Part shown: piece after piece, positions 1-9,081 of the stretch
Position numbering within the stretch: the first letter of the stretch is position 1
How the letters are laid out: each line of letters starts with the position of its first letter
Assembly (NCBI RefSeq): GCF_001751245.1
Contig: NZ_LJGU01000148.1
Location: 22,106-86,105, forward strand
Reading direction: 5' to 3'
From: Streptomyces oceani
Lineage (GTDB): Bacteria; Actinomycetota; Actinomycetes; Streptomycetales; Streptomycetaceae
DNA: 64,000 nt
The notes under the pieces: generated by a model
What the model was told of the DNA's origin: nothing
The model's database searches: none
What the model saw: the letters and a program-made list of their open reading frames with translations, nothing else
Program-made: the position numbers and the translations under genes

Positions 1-1152
1 CGCCCGTACGGCCGACCGATGCTGGCGCTCGGCTGCCTCGCGCTGGCCACCGGGATCGGCGCCACCTGGGCGCTGTCCGAGCACGCCTCGAGCGGACCGC
101 AGACCGCGCTGGCGGTGCCCGTCGCGATCCTCCACCTCCTCGCCGTCGCCGTCTGGCTCGGCGGACTGGCGACCCTGCTGGTCGCGCTGCACGGTGCCAC
201 GCGCGTCCCGGCCACCGCCGTGCGCCGCTTCTCCGGCGCCGCCGGCGGCGCGGTGCTGGTGTTGGGAGCCACGGGGCTCTACCGGTCCTGGCGACAGGTC
301 GGTTCCTGGTCCGCGCTGACGAGTACGGAGTACGGCGGCTGGCTGCTGCTGAAGATCGCCCTGGTCGCCGCGCTCCTCGCGCTGGGCTGGCGCTCCCGTC
401 GCTGGACCGCACGGCTCACCGACCGGCCGACCGACCAGTTGACCGAGCGGCCGGCGGCCGAGAGCGTCGCGGAAGCCGTGCCCGCGGAGACCGCACCGGG
501 CACGGGCGTACCGGGCACGGGCGCGACGGCAACACCCGCGTCCGGAACACCCGCGCCCCTCGACCCCGTACGCGCCGCACAGCTCGCCCGGCAGCGCCGA
601 GCCGCCGAGACCGCCCGCCGCAACCGCGTCCGGGACGCCGACCCGGACCGGGTCGAACTGCGCCGCGGCGTCCTTCTGGAGACCGGCGTCGGTGTCCTCG
701 TCCTCGCCGTGGCCACCCTGCTCGCCGCCACCGAACCAGCCCGCACCGCCGACACGGCCCGTGCCTCCGAAGGAGCCCGTACGTCCGACGCGGCCCCCGC
801 CGTGCCGGCCGGGCCACTGGACGTGCGCGTCCCCTTCGACACCGGTGGCACGGACGGCGCGGGCAGCGCGCGGGTCACCCTGGACCCGGGACGCACCGGC
901 GACAACACCCTCGAGGTACGCGCCCTCGACCCGGACGGCGAACCGCTGCCGGTCGCCGAGGTCCGGATCGCCCTCACCCAGGCCGAGCGGGACATCGGCC
1001 CGCTGCGCGGCTCGCTCCAACGGGCCGGCATCGGCCACTGGAAGCAGCGCGAGCTACGACTGCCGGTGCCGGGCGAATGGCGCCTGGCCGTGACCGTCCG
1101 CACCTCCGAGATCGACCAGGTGACCGAGACCAGGACGGTACGGATCGGCTGA
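1..1152 (+). CDS. CopD-type copper-handling membrane protein, C-terminal part (cut by window edge)
   Basis: The reading frame is open from the first base, so the 5' end lies outside the window and about 383 residues are visible. The visible part starts with at least three or four hydrophobic segments of CopD type (roughly residues 1-130), then a charged Ala/Pro/Thr-rich linker, one more hydrophobic stretch near residue 225-240 and a C-terminal extracytoplasmic beta-type domain resembling YtkA/CopC accessory domains. CopC/CopD proteins move copper across the membrane. The gene sits 76 nt before a Tat-exported DyP peroxidase on the same strand; in Streptomyces these belong to a locus serving copper-dependent oxidase maturation. 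The family call is good, the exact architecture upstream is unseen. Confidence 0.75.
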   Translation, partial: RPYGRPMLALGCLALATGIGATWALSEHASSGPQTALAVPVAILHLLAVAVWLGGLATLLVALHGATRVPATAVRRFSGAAGGAVLVLGATGLYRSWRQVGSWSALTSTEYGGWLLLKIALVAALLALGWRSRRWTARLTDRPTDQLTERPAAESVAEAVPAETAPGTGVPGTGATATPASGTPAPLDPVRAAQLARQRRAAETARRNRVRDADPDRVELRRGVLLETGVGVLVLAVATLLAATEPARTADTARASEGARTSDAAPAVPAGPLDVRVPFDTGGTDGAGSARVTLDPGRTGDNTLEVRALDPDGEPLPVAEVRIALTQAERDIGPLRGSLQRAGIGHWKQRELRLPVPGEWRLAVTVRTSEIDQVTETRTVRIG

Positions 1153-1228
1153 TGTCCACAGGACGCCGTCGGACCGGCCAGAACCATGAACCGAACCAGC
1201 AGCGAACAGTGACCCAGGACGGTGCATC

Positions 1229-2467
1229 TTGACCGACGACGACACCACGTTCTCCCGGCGCCGGCTCCTCGGCACGGTCGGCGCCGCGGGCGCCACCGGG
1301 ATCGCGCTCGGGGCCACCGGCGGAGTCGCCGGCGCCGCCGTCACCCGGGACGATCCACCGACCGACCTGGCGACCGTCGGCAGCACCGCCGTGGCCTTCC
1401 ACGGCCGGCACCAGTCCGGAATCGTCACCCCACAACAGGCCGCCGGCCAGCTGGTCGCCTTCGACCTGACGCCGGCCGCCGGCCGCAAGGAGGCCGCCGC
1501 GCTGCTGCGCCGCTGGTCACGGGCCGCCGAACGGATGATGGCCGGCGACCCGCCGGACGGTGACCACTCCGGCGTGGCTCTCGACGCCGGCCCGTCCTCG
1601 CTCACCGTGACCTTCGGATTCGGACGCGGCTTCTTCGAACGTACGGGACTCGAGGCACGGCTACCCGACGCGTTGAGACCCCTGCCGGAGTTCTCCGCCG
1701 ACGCGCTCGACGAGGACCGCTCCGGGGGTGACCTCTGGATACAGATCGGCTCCGACGACGGACTGGTCGCCTTCCACGCCCTGCGTGTCCTGCAACGCGA
1801 CGCCGCCGGAACCGCCCGGGTACGTTGGCAGATGAGCGGATTCAACCGCTCCCTCGGCGCCACCCCGGAACCGATGACCCAGCGCAACCTGATGGGTCAG
1901 GTCGACGGCACCAACAATCCGAAGCCCTCGGACGAGGACTTCGACAAGCGTGTCTTCGTCCCCGCCGACGGCTCCCCCGACTGGATGGCGCACGGGTCGT
2001 ACGCCGTGTTCCGCCGCATCCGCATGCTGCTGGACAGCTGGGACGAGCAGTCCCGTGCCGAGCAGGAGAAGGTCATCGGCCGCCGCAAGTCGGACGGCGC
2101 CCCGCTCTCCGGCGGCACCGAGCGCACCCCGGTCGACATGACCGCGCGGACCGGGGACGGCGACCTGGCCATCGCCGCCGACGCGCACGTGCGGATCACC
2201 CCGCCGGACGCCAACCAGGGCGCCGCCATGCTGCGCCGCCCCTTCTCCTACCACGACGGCTTCCTGGACGACGGGGCACCGGACGCGGGGCTCCTCTTCA
2301 TCGCCTGGCAGGCCGACCCGCTGACCGGTTTCGTGCCGGTGCAGCGCCGGTTGGACAGCGGCGACGCGCTGTCCCGGTTCATCCGGCACGAGGCGAGCGC
2401 CCTGTTCGCGGTGCCCGGCGGGCCGGGGAAGGGGGAGTACGTCGGACAGCGGCTGCTGGAGGCGTGA
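1229..2467 (+). CDS. dtpA: Tat-exported DyP-type heme peroxidase
   Basis: Predicted 412-residue dye-decolorizing peroxidase. The N-terminus SRRRLLG followed by a hydrophobic Ala/Gly stretch is a twin-arginine export signal, so the enzyme is secreted folded with heme. The family's GxxDG motif with the distal acid is seen as GQVDGTNNP (about residues 222-230), and the later conserved SYHDG supplies a His in the region of the proximal ligand. The start is a TTG at 1229; no ATG or GTG in this frame lies nearby and the GTG at 1209 is out of frame, so the start is moderately sure. In Streptomyces lividans the corresponding protein (DtpA) is needed for maturation of a copper radical oxidase and for morphogenesis; its neighbour here is a CopD-like protein, consistent with that role. 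Confidence 0.88.
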   Translation: MTDDDTTFSRRRLLGTVGAAGATGIALGATGGVAGAAVTRDDPPTDLATVGSTAVAFHGRHQSGIVTPQQAAGQLVAFDLTPAAGRKEAAALLRRWSRAAERMMAGDPPDGDHSGVALDAGPSSLTVTFGFGRGFFERTGLEARLPDALRPLPEFSADALDEDRSGGDLWIQIGSDDGLVAFHALRVLQRDAAGTARVRWQMSGFNRSLGATPEPMTQRNLMGQVDGTNNPKPSDEDFDKRVFVPADGSPDWMAHGSYAVFRRIRMLLDSWDEQSRAEQEKVIGRRKSDGAPLSGGTERTPVDMTARTGDGDLAIAADAHVRITPPDANQGAAMLRRPFSYHDGFLDDGAPDAGLLFIAWQADPLTGFVPVQRRLDSGDALSRFIRHEASALFAVPGGPGKGEYVGQRLLEA

Positions 2468-2611
2468 CGGCGCGAGCCGCGGGACGGGTACGGCCGGAGC
2501 GCGGGACGGTACGGGGCGCGTAGTCGTACGGGGCGCGTGCGCCCGCGCGGGCGGCATGGGGCGAGCCGGTCACGGGCCGATCCCCCACCGCCCAGCACTT
2601 AGTCTGGCGGT

Positions 2612-3541
2612 ATGTCACCCGCGAGTCGCTACACCTACCTCGGTCCCGAGGGGACCTTCACCGAAGCCGCCCTGCGCGGCCTGCCCGAGGCCGCGACCCG
2701 TGAGCTGCTGCCGATGGTCTCGGTCCCGGCCGCGCTGGACGCCGTACGGGCCGGGGAGGCCGCGGCGGCACTCGTACCGATCGAGAACTCGGTGGAGGGC
2801 GGCGTCACCGCGACCCTGGACGAACTGGCGAGCGGCGAACCGCTGATGATCTACCGGGAGGTGCTGCTTCCCATCGCCTTCGCGCTCCTCGTGCGTCCGG
2901 GGACCACGCTGGACAGTGTGAAGACCGTGACGGGGCATCCGGTCGCCCAGCCGCAGGTGCGAGGCTGGCTGCGGAACCACCTGCCGGAGGCGCACTGGGA
3001 GTCGGCGGCCTCCAACGCGGACGGCGCGCGCCTGGTGCAGGAGGGACGCTACGATGCGGCCTTCGCCGGGGAGTTCGCCGCCGGGCGGTACGGGCTGGAG
3101 CCGCTGGTGACCGACATTCACGACGCGCAGAACGCCACCACCCGGTTCGTCCTGGTGGGCCGCCCGGCCCGGCCGGCGGCGCGCACCGGCGCGGACAAGA
3201 CCTCCGTGGTGATGTGGCTGCGTGAGGACCACCCGGGAGCCCTGCTGGAGTTGCTGCATGAGTTCGCGTCCCGGGGCGTGAACATGATGCGTATCGAGTC
3301 CCGACCCACGGGCGAGGGGATCGGGCAGTACTGCTTCTCGGTCGACTGCGAGGGGCATGTCACGGACCGGCGGGTGGGGGACGTACTGATGGGACTGAAG
3401 CGTGCCTGCCAGAAGGTGCGCTTCCTGGGGTCGTATCCGCGTGCGGACGAGGTACGGCCGATCCCGCGCGTCGGGACGACGGACGAGGAGTTCGTCGCGG
3501 CCTCGGACTGGCTCACACGGTGCTTGGACGGGCGTGGATGA
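2612..3541 (+). CDS. pheA: Prephenate dehydratase
   Basis: Converts prephenate to phenylpyruvate in phenylalanine biosynthesis; cytoplasmic. The 309-residue protein has the usual stand-alone arrangement: a catalytic periplasmic-binding-protein-like domain (residues 6 to about 182, GPEGTFTE at the start and the Thr-Arg-Phe catalytic motif at 177-179 in NATTRF) followed by an ACT regulatory domain (about 196-275, with GALLEL and the ESRP motif at 229-232 that binds phenylalanine for feedback inhibition). It is not fused to chorismate mutase. The ATG at 2612 begins the conserved N-terminus (YTYLGPEG), so the start is secure. It is followed by a long AT-rich gap and serS. Confidence 0.96.
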   Translation: MSPASRYTYLGPEGTFTEAALRGLPEAATRELLPMVSVPAALDAVRAGEAAAALVPIENSVEGGVTATLDELASGEPLMIYREVLLPIAFALLVRPGTTLDSVKTVTGHPVAQPQVRGWLRNHLPEAHWESAASNADGARLVQEGRYDAAFAGEFAAGRYGLEPLVTDIHDAQNATTRFVLVGRPARPAARTGADKTSVVMWLREDHPGALLELLHEFASRGVNMMRIESRPTGEGIGQYCFSVDCEGHVTDRRVGDVLMGLKRACQKVRFLGSYPRADEVRPIPRVGTTDEEFVAASDWLTRCLDGRG

Positions 3542-3563
3542 GGGCGGCCCCGGCTTCTCAAAG

Positions 3564-3859
3564 TTATCCACAGGCTCGCGGAAACCTGTGCACAAACTAC
3601 TAGACAAAACGGACTTCCCAGACAAATAGATTCTATCGCACAAAGCATTTCAGAGATTTCAAAACACAAAGTTCACGGGCAATTACCCCGGCGATCTCCC
3701 GCATCGAGGTCGGGGCGTCGCGGATCGTTCACCCTTTGCCGTTTCACCAGGTCATCGAGTCGCTTCAAGCACATGACCGAGCCCCCGCCGCACAGTATCC
3801 ACAACCCCGCCCGTCCTGTGGAAAACTTAGGAGAAAGATCCCCACAGCCCTGTGGATAA
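3564..3859. promoter_or_regulatory. Cluster of DnaA-box-like nonamers in the pheA-serS gap
   Basis: The 551-nt gap between pheA and serS (3542-4092) has no gene. It holds two perfect TTATCCACA boxes (3564-3572 plus strand; 3851-3859 minus strand) and three near matches: TTGTGCACA (3588-3596, minus), GTATCCACA (3795-3803, plus) and TTTTCCACA (3817-3825, minus). The stretch of about 3590-3690 between them is strongly AT-rich for this genome. DnaA binding is inferred from sequence only; Streptomyces chromosomes are known to carry high-affinity DnaA-box clusters near oriC that titrate DnaA and restrain replication initiation. Confidence 0.55.
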
Positions 3860-4092
3860 CTTCACGGCCGGCAGCCCTCAGTCTCCGAATTCCCTCGTCA
3901 GACGCGCTCGGCGGCCACAACAAGAAGGCCACTGGAAGCATGGCGCAGGGCACCCAGGGGAAGGCTGGAGAATCGCCGATCTCCCGAGTCTGATCACACG
4001 TCTCGAGGACAGTGAAATGGCAAAACGGACATTTCATCTCGAAATTCCGCAACACGTCGCTCGCGAGTAACCGACCCCGGTACCCTGGCCGA

Positions 4093-5370
4093 GTGATCGA
4101 CCTTCGCCTTCTCCGTACCGACCCGGACCGTGTGCGTACCTCCCAGCGGGCGCGTGGAGAGGATGTCGACGTCGTCGACATGCTGCTCGCCGCCGACGAG
4201 CGTCGCCGCTCCTCCGGCATTCGCTTCGACGAGCTGCGCTCCGAGCAGAAGCAGTTGGGCAAGCGCGTCCCGCGTGCCGAGGGCGAGGAGAAGGCCACGC
4301 TGCTGCGACAGGCGGGCGAGTTGTCCGCGGCCGTGAAGGCCGCCGACGCCGAACAGGACGCCGCGGCCGAGGAGACCCAGCGCCTGCTGCGGCTGCTGAG
4401 CAACCCGGTGCACCCGGACGTGCCGGTCGGTGGCGAGGAGGACTTCGTCGTCCGCGAGACACACGGCGAGCTTCGGGACTTCGCCGCAGAGGGCTCGCCG
4501 CCCAGGGACCACCTCGAGCTGGGCCAGCTGTTGGGGGCCATCGACGTGGAGCGTGGGGCGAAGGTGTCCGGCTCCCGCTTCTACTACCTCACCGGAGTCG
4601 GCGCCCTGCTCGAACTCGCCCTGGTGAACGCCGCCATGGCGCAGGCCACCGCCGCCGGATTCACTCCCATGCTGACGCCGGCCCTGGTCAAACCGCACGC
4701 CATGGAGGGCACCGGCTTCCTGAACCAGGCAGCGGACGACGTCTACCACCTCGAGCAGGACGACCTCTACCTGGTCGGCACCTCCGAGGTGCCGCTGGCC
4801 GCCTACCACCTGGACGAGATCATCGAGGCGGACCAGTTGCCGCTGCGCTACGCCGGCTTCTCGCCCTGCTTCCGGCGGGAGGCGGGCTCGTACGGCAAGG
4901 ACACCCGGGGGATCTTCCGGGTGCACCAGTTCGACAAGGTGGAGATGTTCTCGTTCGTCGCGCCCGAGGAGGCAGAGAGCGAGCACCAGCGGCTGCTCGA
5001 CTGGGAGAAGGCCTGGCTGACCTCGCTGGAACTGCCGTTCCGGGTGATTGACGTGGCCAGCGGCGACCTCGGGGCCTCCGCCTCGCGGAAGTTCGACTGC
5101 GAGGCGTGGATTCCGACCCAGGAGAAGTACCGCGAGCTGACCTCCGCTTCGAACTGCGACGAGTTCCAGGCGCGGCGCCTGTCCGCGCGGCTCCGGGAGG
5201 GCAAGCAGGTGCGGCCGCTGGCCACCCTGAACGGCACCCTGTGCGCCGTACCACGCACCATCGTCGCGCTGTTGGAGAATCACCAGCGGCCGGACGGCTC
5301 GGTGCGCGTGCCCGAAGTCCTCCGGCCGTATCTGGGCGGGCGCACGTCGCTGGACCCGGTCGCCAGGTGA
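4093..5370 (+). CDS. serS: Seryl-tRNA synthetase
   Basis: Charges tRNA-Ser (and tRNA-Sec where present) with serine. 425 residues, the normal bacterial length. The N-terminal coiled-coil tRNA-binding arm covers about residues 25-105 (charged, Ala/Glu-rich). The class II catalytic core follows with motif 2 around [14 protein letters not shown] and motif 3 near the C-terminus. The start chosen is the GTG at 4093, giving the standard [12 protein letters not shown]-terminus; the open frame extends upstream without similarity. No Shine-Dalgarno sequence precedes it, and a -10-like TACCCT lies at 4081-4086, so the transcript may be leaderless. Its stop overlaps the start of the next gene by 4 nt, implying coupled translation. 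Confidence 0.96.
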   Translation: MIDLRLLRTDPDRVRTSQRARGEDVDVVDMLLAADERRRSSGIRFDELRSEQKQLGKRVPRAEGEEKATLLRQAGELSAAVKAADAEQDAAAEETQRLLRLLSNPVHPDVPVGGEEDFVVRETHGELRDFAAEGSPPRDHLELGQLLGAIDVERGAKVSGSRFYYLTGVGALLELALVNAAMAQATAAGFTPMLTPALVKPHAMEGTGFLNQAADDVYHLEQDDLYLVGTSEVPLAAYHLDEIIEADQLPLRYAGFSPCFRREAGSYGKDTRGIFRVHQFDKVEMFSFVAPEEAESEHQRLLDWEKAWLTSLELPFRVIDVASGDLGASASRKFDCEAWIPTQEKYRELTSASNCDEFQARRLSARLREGKQVRPLATLNGTLCAVPRTIVALLENHQRPDGSVRVPEVLRPYLGGRTSLDPVAR

Positions 5371-6212
5371 CCGCCGACCGTTCCGCGGCGCTGCTGCCCG
5401 AGCCGAGCCCCCCGTTCCCGTACAAGCTGGTCGCCACCGATCTCGACGGTACGCTGCTGCGCTCCGACGACAGCGTCTCCCCTCGTACGTCCGAAGCGCT
5501 CGCGGCGGTGTGCGCGCGGGGCGCGGCGCACATCGTGGTCACCGGGCGGGCGGTGCCCTGGACCAGGCGGGTGTTGGCGGAGCTGGGCCACACCGGGCTG
5601 GCGGTCTGCGGACAGGGGGCGCAGGTCTACCACGCGGGAGAGCAGCGGCTGTTGACCTCGGTCACGTTGGACCGGCGGGTGGCCGCGCTGGCGGTGCGCC
5701 GGATCGAGGCGGAGGTCGGGCCACTGCGGCTGGCCGCCTCCCGGGACGGTCTGGACGGCGCGGTGCTCGTCGGACCCGGATACGGGATGCATGACGGGCC
5801 GCTGCCAGTGGTGGCCTGCACCGATCCGGCGCAGTTCTGGGCCGAGCCGCTGACCAAGATGTACCTGCGGCATCCCGAGCTCGGTGACGACGAACTCGCC
5901 CTGCGCGCGCGGGAGGCGGCAGGCGACCTGGTGGGCGTGGTGGTCTCCGGCGAGGGGATCGTGGAGCTGCTGCCTCCCGGGTTGAACAAGGCCCGGGGGC
6001 TGTCTCTGGCGGCCCGACGGCTGGGGGTGCGTGCCGCCGACACGATCGCCTTCGGGGACATGCCGAACGACGTGCCGATGTTCGACTGGGCGGCGTACGG
6101 GGTCGCGATGGCCAACGCACACGACGAGTTGTTGGCGGTGGCGGACGAGGTCACCGCGTCGAACGACACCGACGGCATCGCGGTGGTGCTGGAGAAGCTG
6201 CTCGACCGCTGA
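5367..6212 (+). CDS. HAD-superfamily hydrolase, Cof type
   Basis: 281-residue phosphatase of the Cof/YbiV branch of the HAD superfamily. Motif I is ATDLDGTLL (about residues 22-30), with the nucleophile and acid/base Asp pair; motif II is the VVTGR Thr; the conserved Lys of motif III lies in the region NKARGLSLA; motif IV is [11 protein letters not shown], which binds Mg2+. A large C2 cap lies between II and III. Such enzymes dephosphorylate small phosphosugars or cofactors; the substrate cannot be read from sequence. The GTG at 5367 overlaps the serS stop (GTGA), so the two are one transcription unit. A second paralogue of the same type is at 17967-18911. Confidence 0.9.
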   Translation: MTADRSAALLPEPSPPFPYKLVATDLDGTLLRSDDSVSPRTSEALAAVCARGAAHIVVTGRAVPWTRRVLAELGHTGLAVCGQGAQVYHAGEQRLLTSVTLDRRVAALAVRRIEAEVGPLRLAASRDGLDGAVLVGPGYGMHDGPLPVVACTDPAQFWAEPLTKMYLRHPELGDDELALRAREAAGDLVGVVVSGEGIVELLPPGLNKARGLSLAARRLGVRAADTIAFGDMPNDVPMFDWAAYGVAMANAHDELLAVADEVTASNDTDGIAVVLEKLLDR

Positions 6213-6564
6213 GCGGGGGAGCGGCTCGGATCTGGGCGGTGTGGCCCGGCAGCGCTGCGCGCCTGGGGATGCGCGCGGACGCGGGCGAATTCGGGTGACG
6301 CACGCCGTAACCGTATGACCATCGGATCGTTGGTCCCGGTGCGTGGAAGCAATTCCGGCCCGCCGCGCTCCGCTTCGAGGAGAGCGCACGGGCCAGGTGT
6401 GCCCGGTCAATAGTTACTGCTCCACCCGCGAGGCGCGCCCCATGGGGCGCGTTGGACACCCTTTCGCGGCTTCCGCTCCTGGTTCCTGGATACGGACGTC
6501 CCCGAGCGACCCCCGGGTGAGTGGGGTCTCCCACCATGTCCGTACGAGCCCCCGAGGGGTGTGC
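6213..6564. promoter_or_regulatory. Intergenic region with an 18-bp perfect palindrome (6434-6451)
   Basis: No gene is visible in these 352 nt. The main feature is CGCGCCCCATGGGGCGCG, a perfect palindrome at 6434-6451, 114 nt before the start of the next gene. It may be an operator or a transcript hairpin; no function can be assigned. Confidence 0.35.
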
Positions 6565-7320
6565 ATGTACAACGAATCCGTGCTGCTGGAATCGCGGAGT
6601 ATGCGTACCGGTCTGAGTGATCGGGACGAGGTGCTCGACAAGGTCAAGGCACTGGCCCTGGCCCCGGACGGCGTCCACGCGACGACACCGGACGTCGCGG
6701 ACTACTTCGAGGTGACCGAATCGACTGTGAACAACTTACTGGATCGGCATCGAGAGGAGCTGACCGACAACGGCCTCCGCGTGCTGTGAGGCTCTGAACT
6801 GCGCGAATATCAGAACCTCAACATGAGGTTGTCATCCGCAAACGCAAATAGTTATCCACACCGGCAGACTCGGCTCGCCGTCTACACCCGTCGCACCGTA
6901 CTCAACGTGGCGATGCTGCTGCGGGACAGCGCCGTCGCCCGGCAGGTTCGCGCGTACCTCCTGGACGCCGAGGAGCATGGCGGAGACCACACGCCTGCCC
7001 CTGCGACGTGCACCCCGCTCAGCGCGCACACGGCACTCGCGAGCCGGGTCAGCGGGACCGAGCGGGCGCTGAGCGAGATCGGCTCCGTCCTTCAGGAGCT
7101 GGGGCCGGTGATTCACCACATGTCGATCCGGCTGGCTCGGGTGGATCAGCGGCTGGAGGACGTGGATCGGCGTCTGACGGAGGTGAACCGCCGCTCTGCG
7201 AACACCGACCGCGTGGTGTGCGAGATGAGCCATCGGCTGGCCGACATGCGCAGCGACCTCAACCACGTGATGCGTGAGCAGGCCGTCCACCGTGCCCGGC
7301 GGGAGTCGTCCGCCTCGTGA
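6565..7320 (+). pseudogene. DNA-binding-like protein with in-frame TGA and a TTA codon; paralogue of the Mrr-like gene at 44758
   Basis: Read from the ATG at 6565 the protein runs for 75 residues to a TGA at 6787-6789; the same frame continues open to 7320, and the continuation (RGSELREYQ-type region, then YTRRTVLNVAMLLRDSAVARQVR) aligns collinearly with residues 75 onward of the gene at 44758-45822 (TGAEVESF, then FTRRTVLNVAMLLRDSIVARHVR). So the TGA interrupts one ancestral gene. The N-terminal part looks like a small helix-turn-helix domain. The C-terminal part is a coiled coil (about 7060-7290, QRLEDVDRRLTEVNRR heptads) and lacks the nuclease domain of its paralogue. A TTA codon at 6736-6738 would make expression depend on the bldA tRNA. 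It is either a nonsense pseudogene, a read-through case or a sequencing error. Confidence 0.65.
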
Positions 7321-7329
7321 CGGTCGATC

Positions 7330-7377
7330 GGTGCCCGGCCCGCCGTACGGCGAGTTCCGTACGGCGGGCCGGGCACC
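7330..7377. terminator. Bidirectional intrinsic terminator hairpin
   Basis: Two perfectly complementary 21-nt arms (7330-7350 and 7357-7377) with a 6-nt loop CGAGTT sit between the converging interrupted gene (ends 7320) and the ABC operon (ends 7425). Confidence 0.85.
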
Positions 7378-7424
7378 GTGTGCGCAGGACGCGGCGGGAG
7401 GCCCCGCCCGCTGCCGCTCTCGGT

Positions 7425-8150
7425 TCAGTCCTCGCCCGCCAGGGTCAGGGTGCGCAGCTTGCGACCGGCCCACCCGGTGCCCGCCGCCGTGACCGCCACC
7501 AGCAGCAGCAGGCCGACCGGCAGACTGACCTCGGAGCTGATCAGGCTCTCCGGGCCGATCCTCTCCGCGACCGACAGCGCCCATTGCTGTACGGACAGGG
7601 CGCGGGCGCCCGGCATCACGCTGCCGAAGAGGGTTTCCCAGATCAACGCGTAGACGAGGCCGATGACGACCGCGTGCCGGCTGATCGTGCCCAGCAGCAG
7701 GAAGAGCGCGCTGTACGCGACCGAGGCGACCGCGGCTCCCACCGCGTAGGCGACGGCGAGTTGTTGGCTGTTGCCGTTCAGCAGGTAGCCGGCGACCAGG
7801 GTGGGGACCGCGGAGAAGGTCACGGTGACGCCGATCGCGACGACCAGCTTGGTGAGGATGATGGTGGGCCGCTTCAGCGGTTTGGCGAGGAGGTAGACGA
7901 CCGAGCCGTCGTCGATCTCCGGACCGATGGCTCCCGTACCGGCGATGACGCCGATCAGCGGCACCATGGTGGCGAGGGCGAAGCCGCCGAGCAGTTCGGC
8001 GGTGACCGCGTCGTCCGCGCCGACCAGGACGCGTACGGCCAGGGCGACGAGGAGCAGCAGGGCGGGCAGCGCGCACAGCATCAGCGCCCGCCGGCGGCCG
8101 AGGAGCGCCCGGTAGGTGAGCCGGGCGACGGTGGGGTGGTACACGGACAT
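7425..8150 (-). CDS. ABC-2 type transporter permease
   Basis: 241-residue integral membrane protein with about six hydrophobic segments: near residues 24-45, 53-75, 100-125, 130-155, 160-180 and 212-228. It has the ABC-2 permease signature region IGPEIDDGSVVYLLAKPLKRPTII between the second and third segments. It is the last gene of a four-gene minus-strand operon (11139 down to 7425), 13 nt after the ATPase gene at 8164-9081, which it probably partners. A good Shine-Dalgarno (AAGGAG) precedes the ATG at 8150. The exported substrate is unknown; such paired systems in actinobacteria often confer resistance or export lipids or peptides. Confidence 0.85.
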   Translation of the reverse strand: MSVYHPTVARLTYRALLGRRRALMLCALPALLLLVALAVRVLVGADDAVTAELLGGFALATMVPLIGVIAGTGAIGPEIDDGSVVYLLAKPLKRPTIILTKLVVAIGVTVTFSAVPTLVAGYLLNGNSQQLAVAYAVGAAVASVAYSALFLLLGTISRHAVVIGLVYALIWETLFGSVMPGARALSVQQWALSVAERIGPESLISSEVSLPVGLLLLVAVTAAGTGWAGRKLRTLTLAGED

Positions 8151-8163
8151 CGCTCAGTCTCCT

Positions 8164-9081
8164 TCAGGCCGCGACGAGGTACGAGAAGACGCTTTCCAGG
8201 GACTCGTCCGACGGCGAGACGGAGTGCAGTCGGATGCCCTGGTCCCGGGCGACCCTCGGCAGCAGCTCGGTGAAGCGCGGGAAGTCGACGGCCTGGATGT
8301 GGAGTTCCCGGTCGTCCTGGTTCACCTGGATGCCCGCCGTGGAGGGGTCGCCGATGAGGGCGGCGGCGAGCCTGCGGTCGTCGCTGGAGCGTACGACGTA
8401 CCGGTGTGGCCGGTCCGTCATGAGTCGGCGGATCTTGCGGAAGTTGCCGCTGGCCGCGTGCCGCCCGGCGACGATCACCTCGATGTGCGAGGCGAGTTGC
8501 TCGACCTCCTCGAGGATGTGGGACGAGAACAGCACGGTGCGGCCTTCGTCGCCCATCCGGCGCAGCAGCTCCATCAGGTGCATCCGCTGACGCGGGTCCA
8601 TGCCGTTGAAGGGCTCGTCCAGCAGCAGCACGGAGGGGTCGTGCACCAGCGCGGAGGCCATCTTGACTCGCTGCCGCATTCCCTTGCTGTAGGTGGAGAT
8701 CCTGCGGTCCGCGGCGTGCTCCATCTCCACGGTGGCCAGGGCGCGCGCGGCCGCTGCCCGGGGGTCGGGCAGCTCGTGCAGTTCGGCGTTGGCCAGTACG
8801 AAGTCGCCGCCGCTGAGGTAGTCGTACATCCCCTCGCGTTCCGGCACCAGCCCGATGTGCCGGTAGCTCGCCTCGTTCCGCCAGATCGTCTCGCCGTTCA
8901 GGGTGACGCTTCCGGTCGAGGGGGCGAGGAAGCCGGCCATCATGTGGATGAGGGTCGACTTGCCGGCGCCGTTCGGGCCGAGGAGGCCGGTGATGCCGGG
9001 TGTGATGTCCATGGTGACGTCGTTGACAGCCACGACGTTCCCGAACCAACGGGACGTGTGATCGATCTGCAGGGTGGTCAC
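8164..9081 (-). CDS. ABC transporter ATP-binding protein
   Basis: 305-residue ATPase. Walker A is GPNGAGKST (about residues 36-44), the ABC signature is YSKGMRQRVKMA, Walker B is VLLLDEP followed by the D-loop and SSHILEEVEQ H-switch. The last 80 or so residues form the C-terminal accessory domain common in ABC-2 exporters. The GTG start overlaps the stop of the upstream permease gene by 4 nt (9078-9081), so translation is coupled. It supplies the energy for the two flanking permeases. Confidence 0.92.
   Translation of the reverse strand: MTTLQIDHTSRWFGNVVAVNDVTMDITPGITGLLGPNGAGKSTLIHMMAGFLAPSTGSVTLNGETIWRNEASYRHIGLVPEREGMYDYLSGGDFVLANAELHELPDPRAAAARALATVEMEHAADRRISTYSKGMRQRVKMASALVHDPSVLLLDEPFNGMDPRQRMHLMELLRRMGDEGRTVLFSSHILEEVEQLASHIEVIVAGRHAASGNFRKIRRLMTDRPHRYVVRSSDDRRLAAALIGDPSTAGIQVNQDDRELHIQAVDFPRFTELLPRVARDQGIRLHSVSPSDESLESVFSYLVAA

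Noticed and set aside
3542-4092. T-box riboswitch before serS
   Set aside because: No T-box sequence, anti-terminator pair or specifier stem was seen; the gap is dominated by DnaA-like boxes and AT-rich DNA.
6787-6789. TGA as selenocysteine codon
   Set aside because: No SECIS-like stem was apparent and the paralogue has Thr at the corresponding place, so selenocysteine is unlikely.
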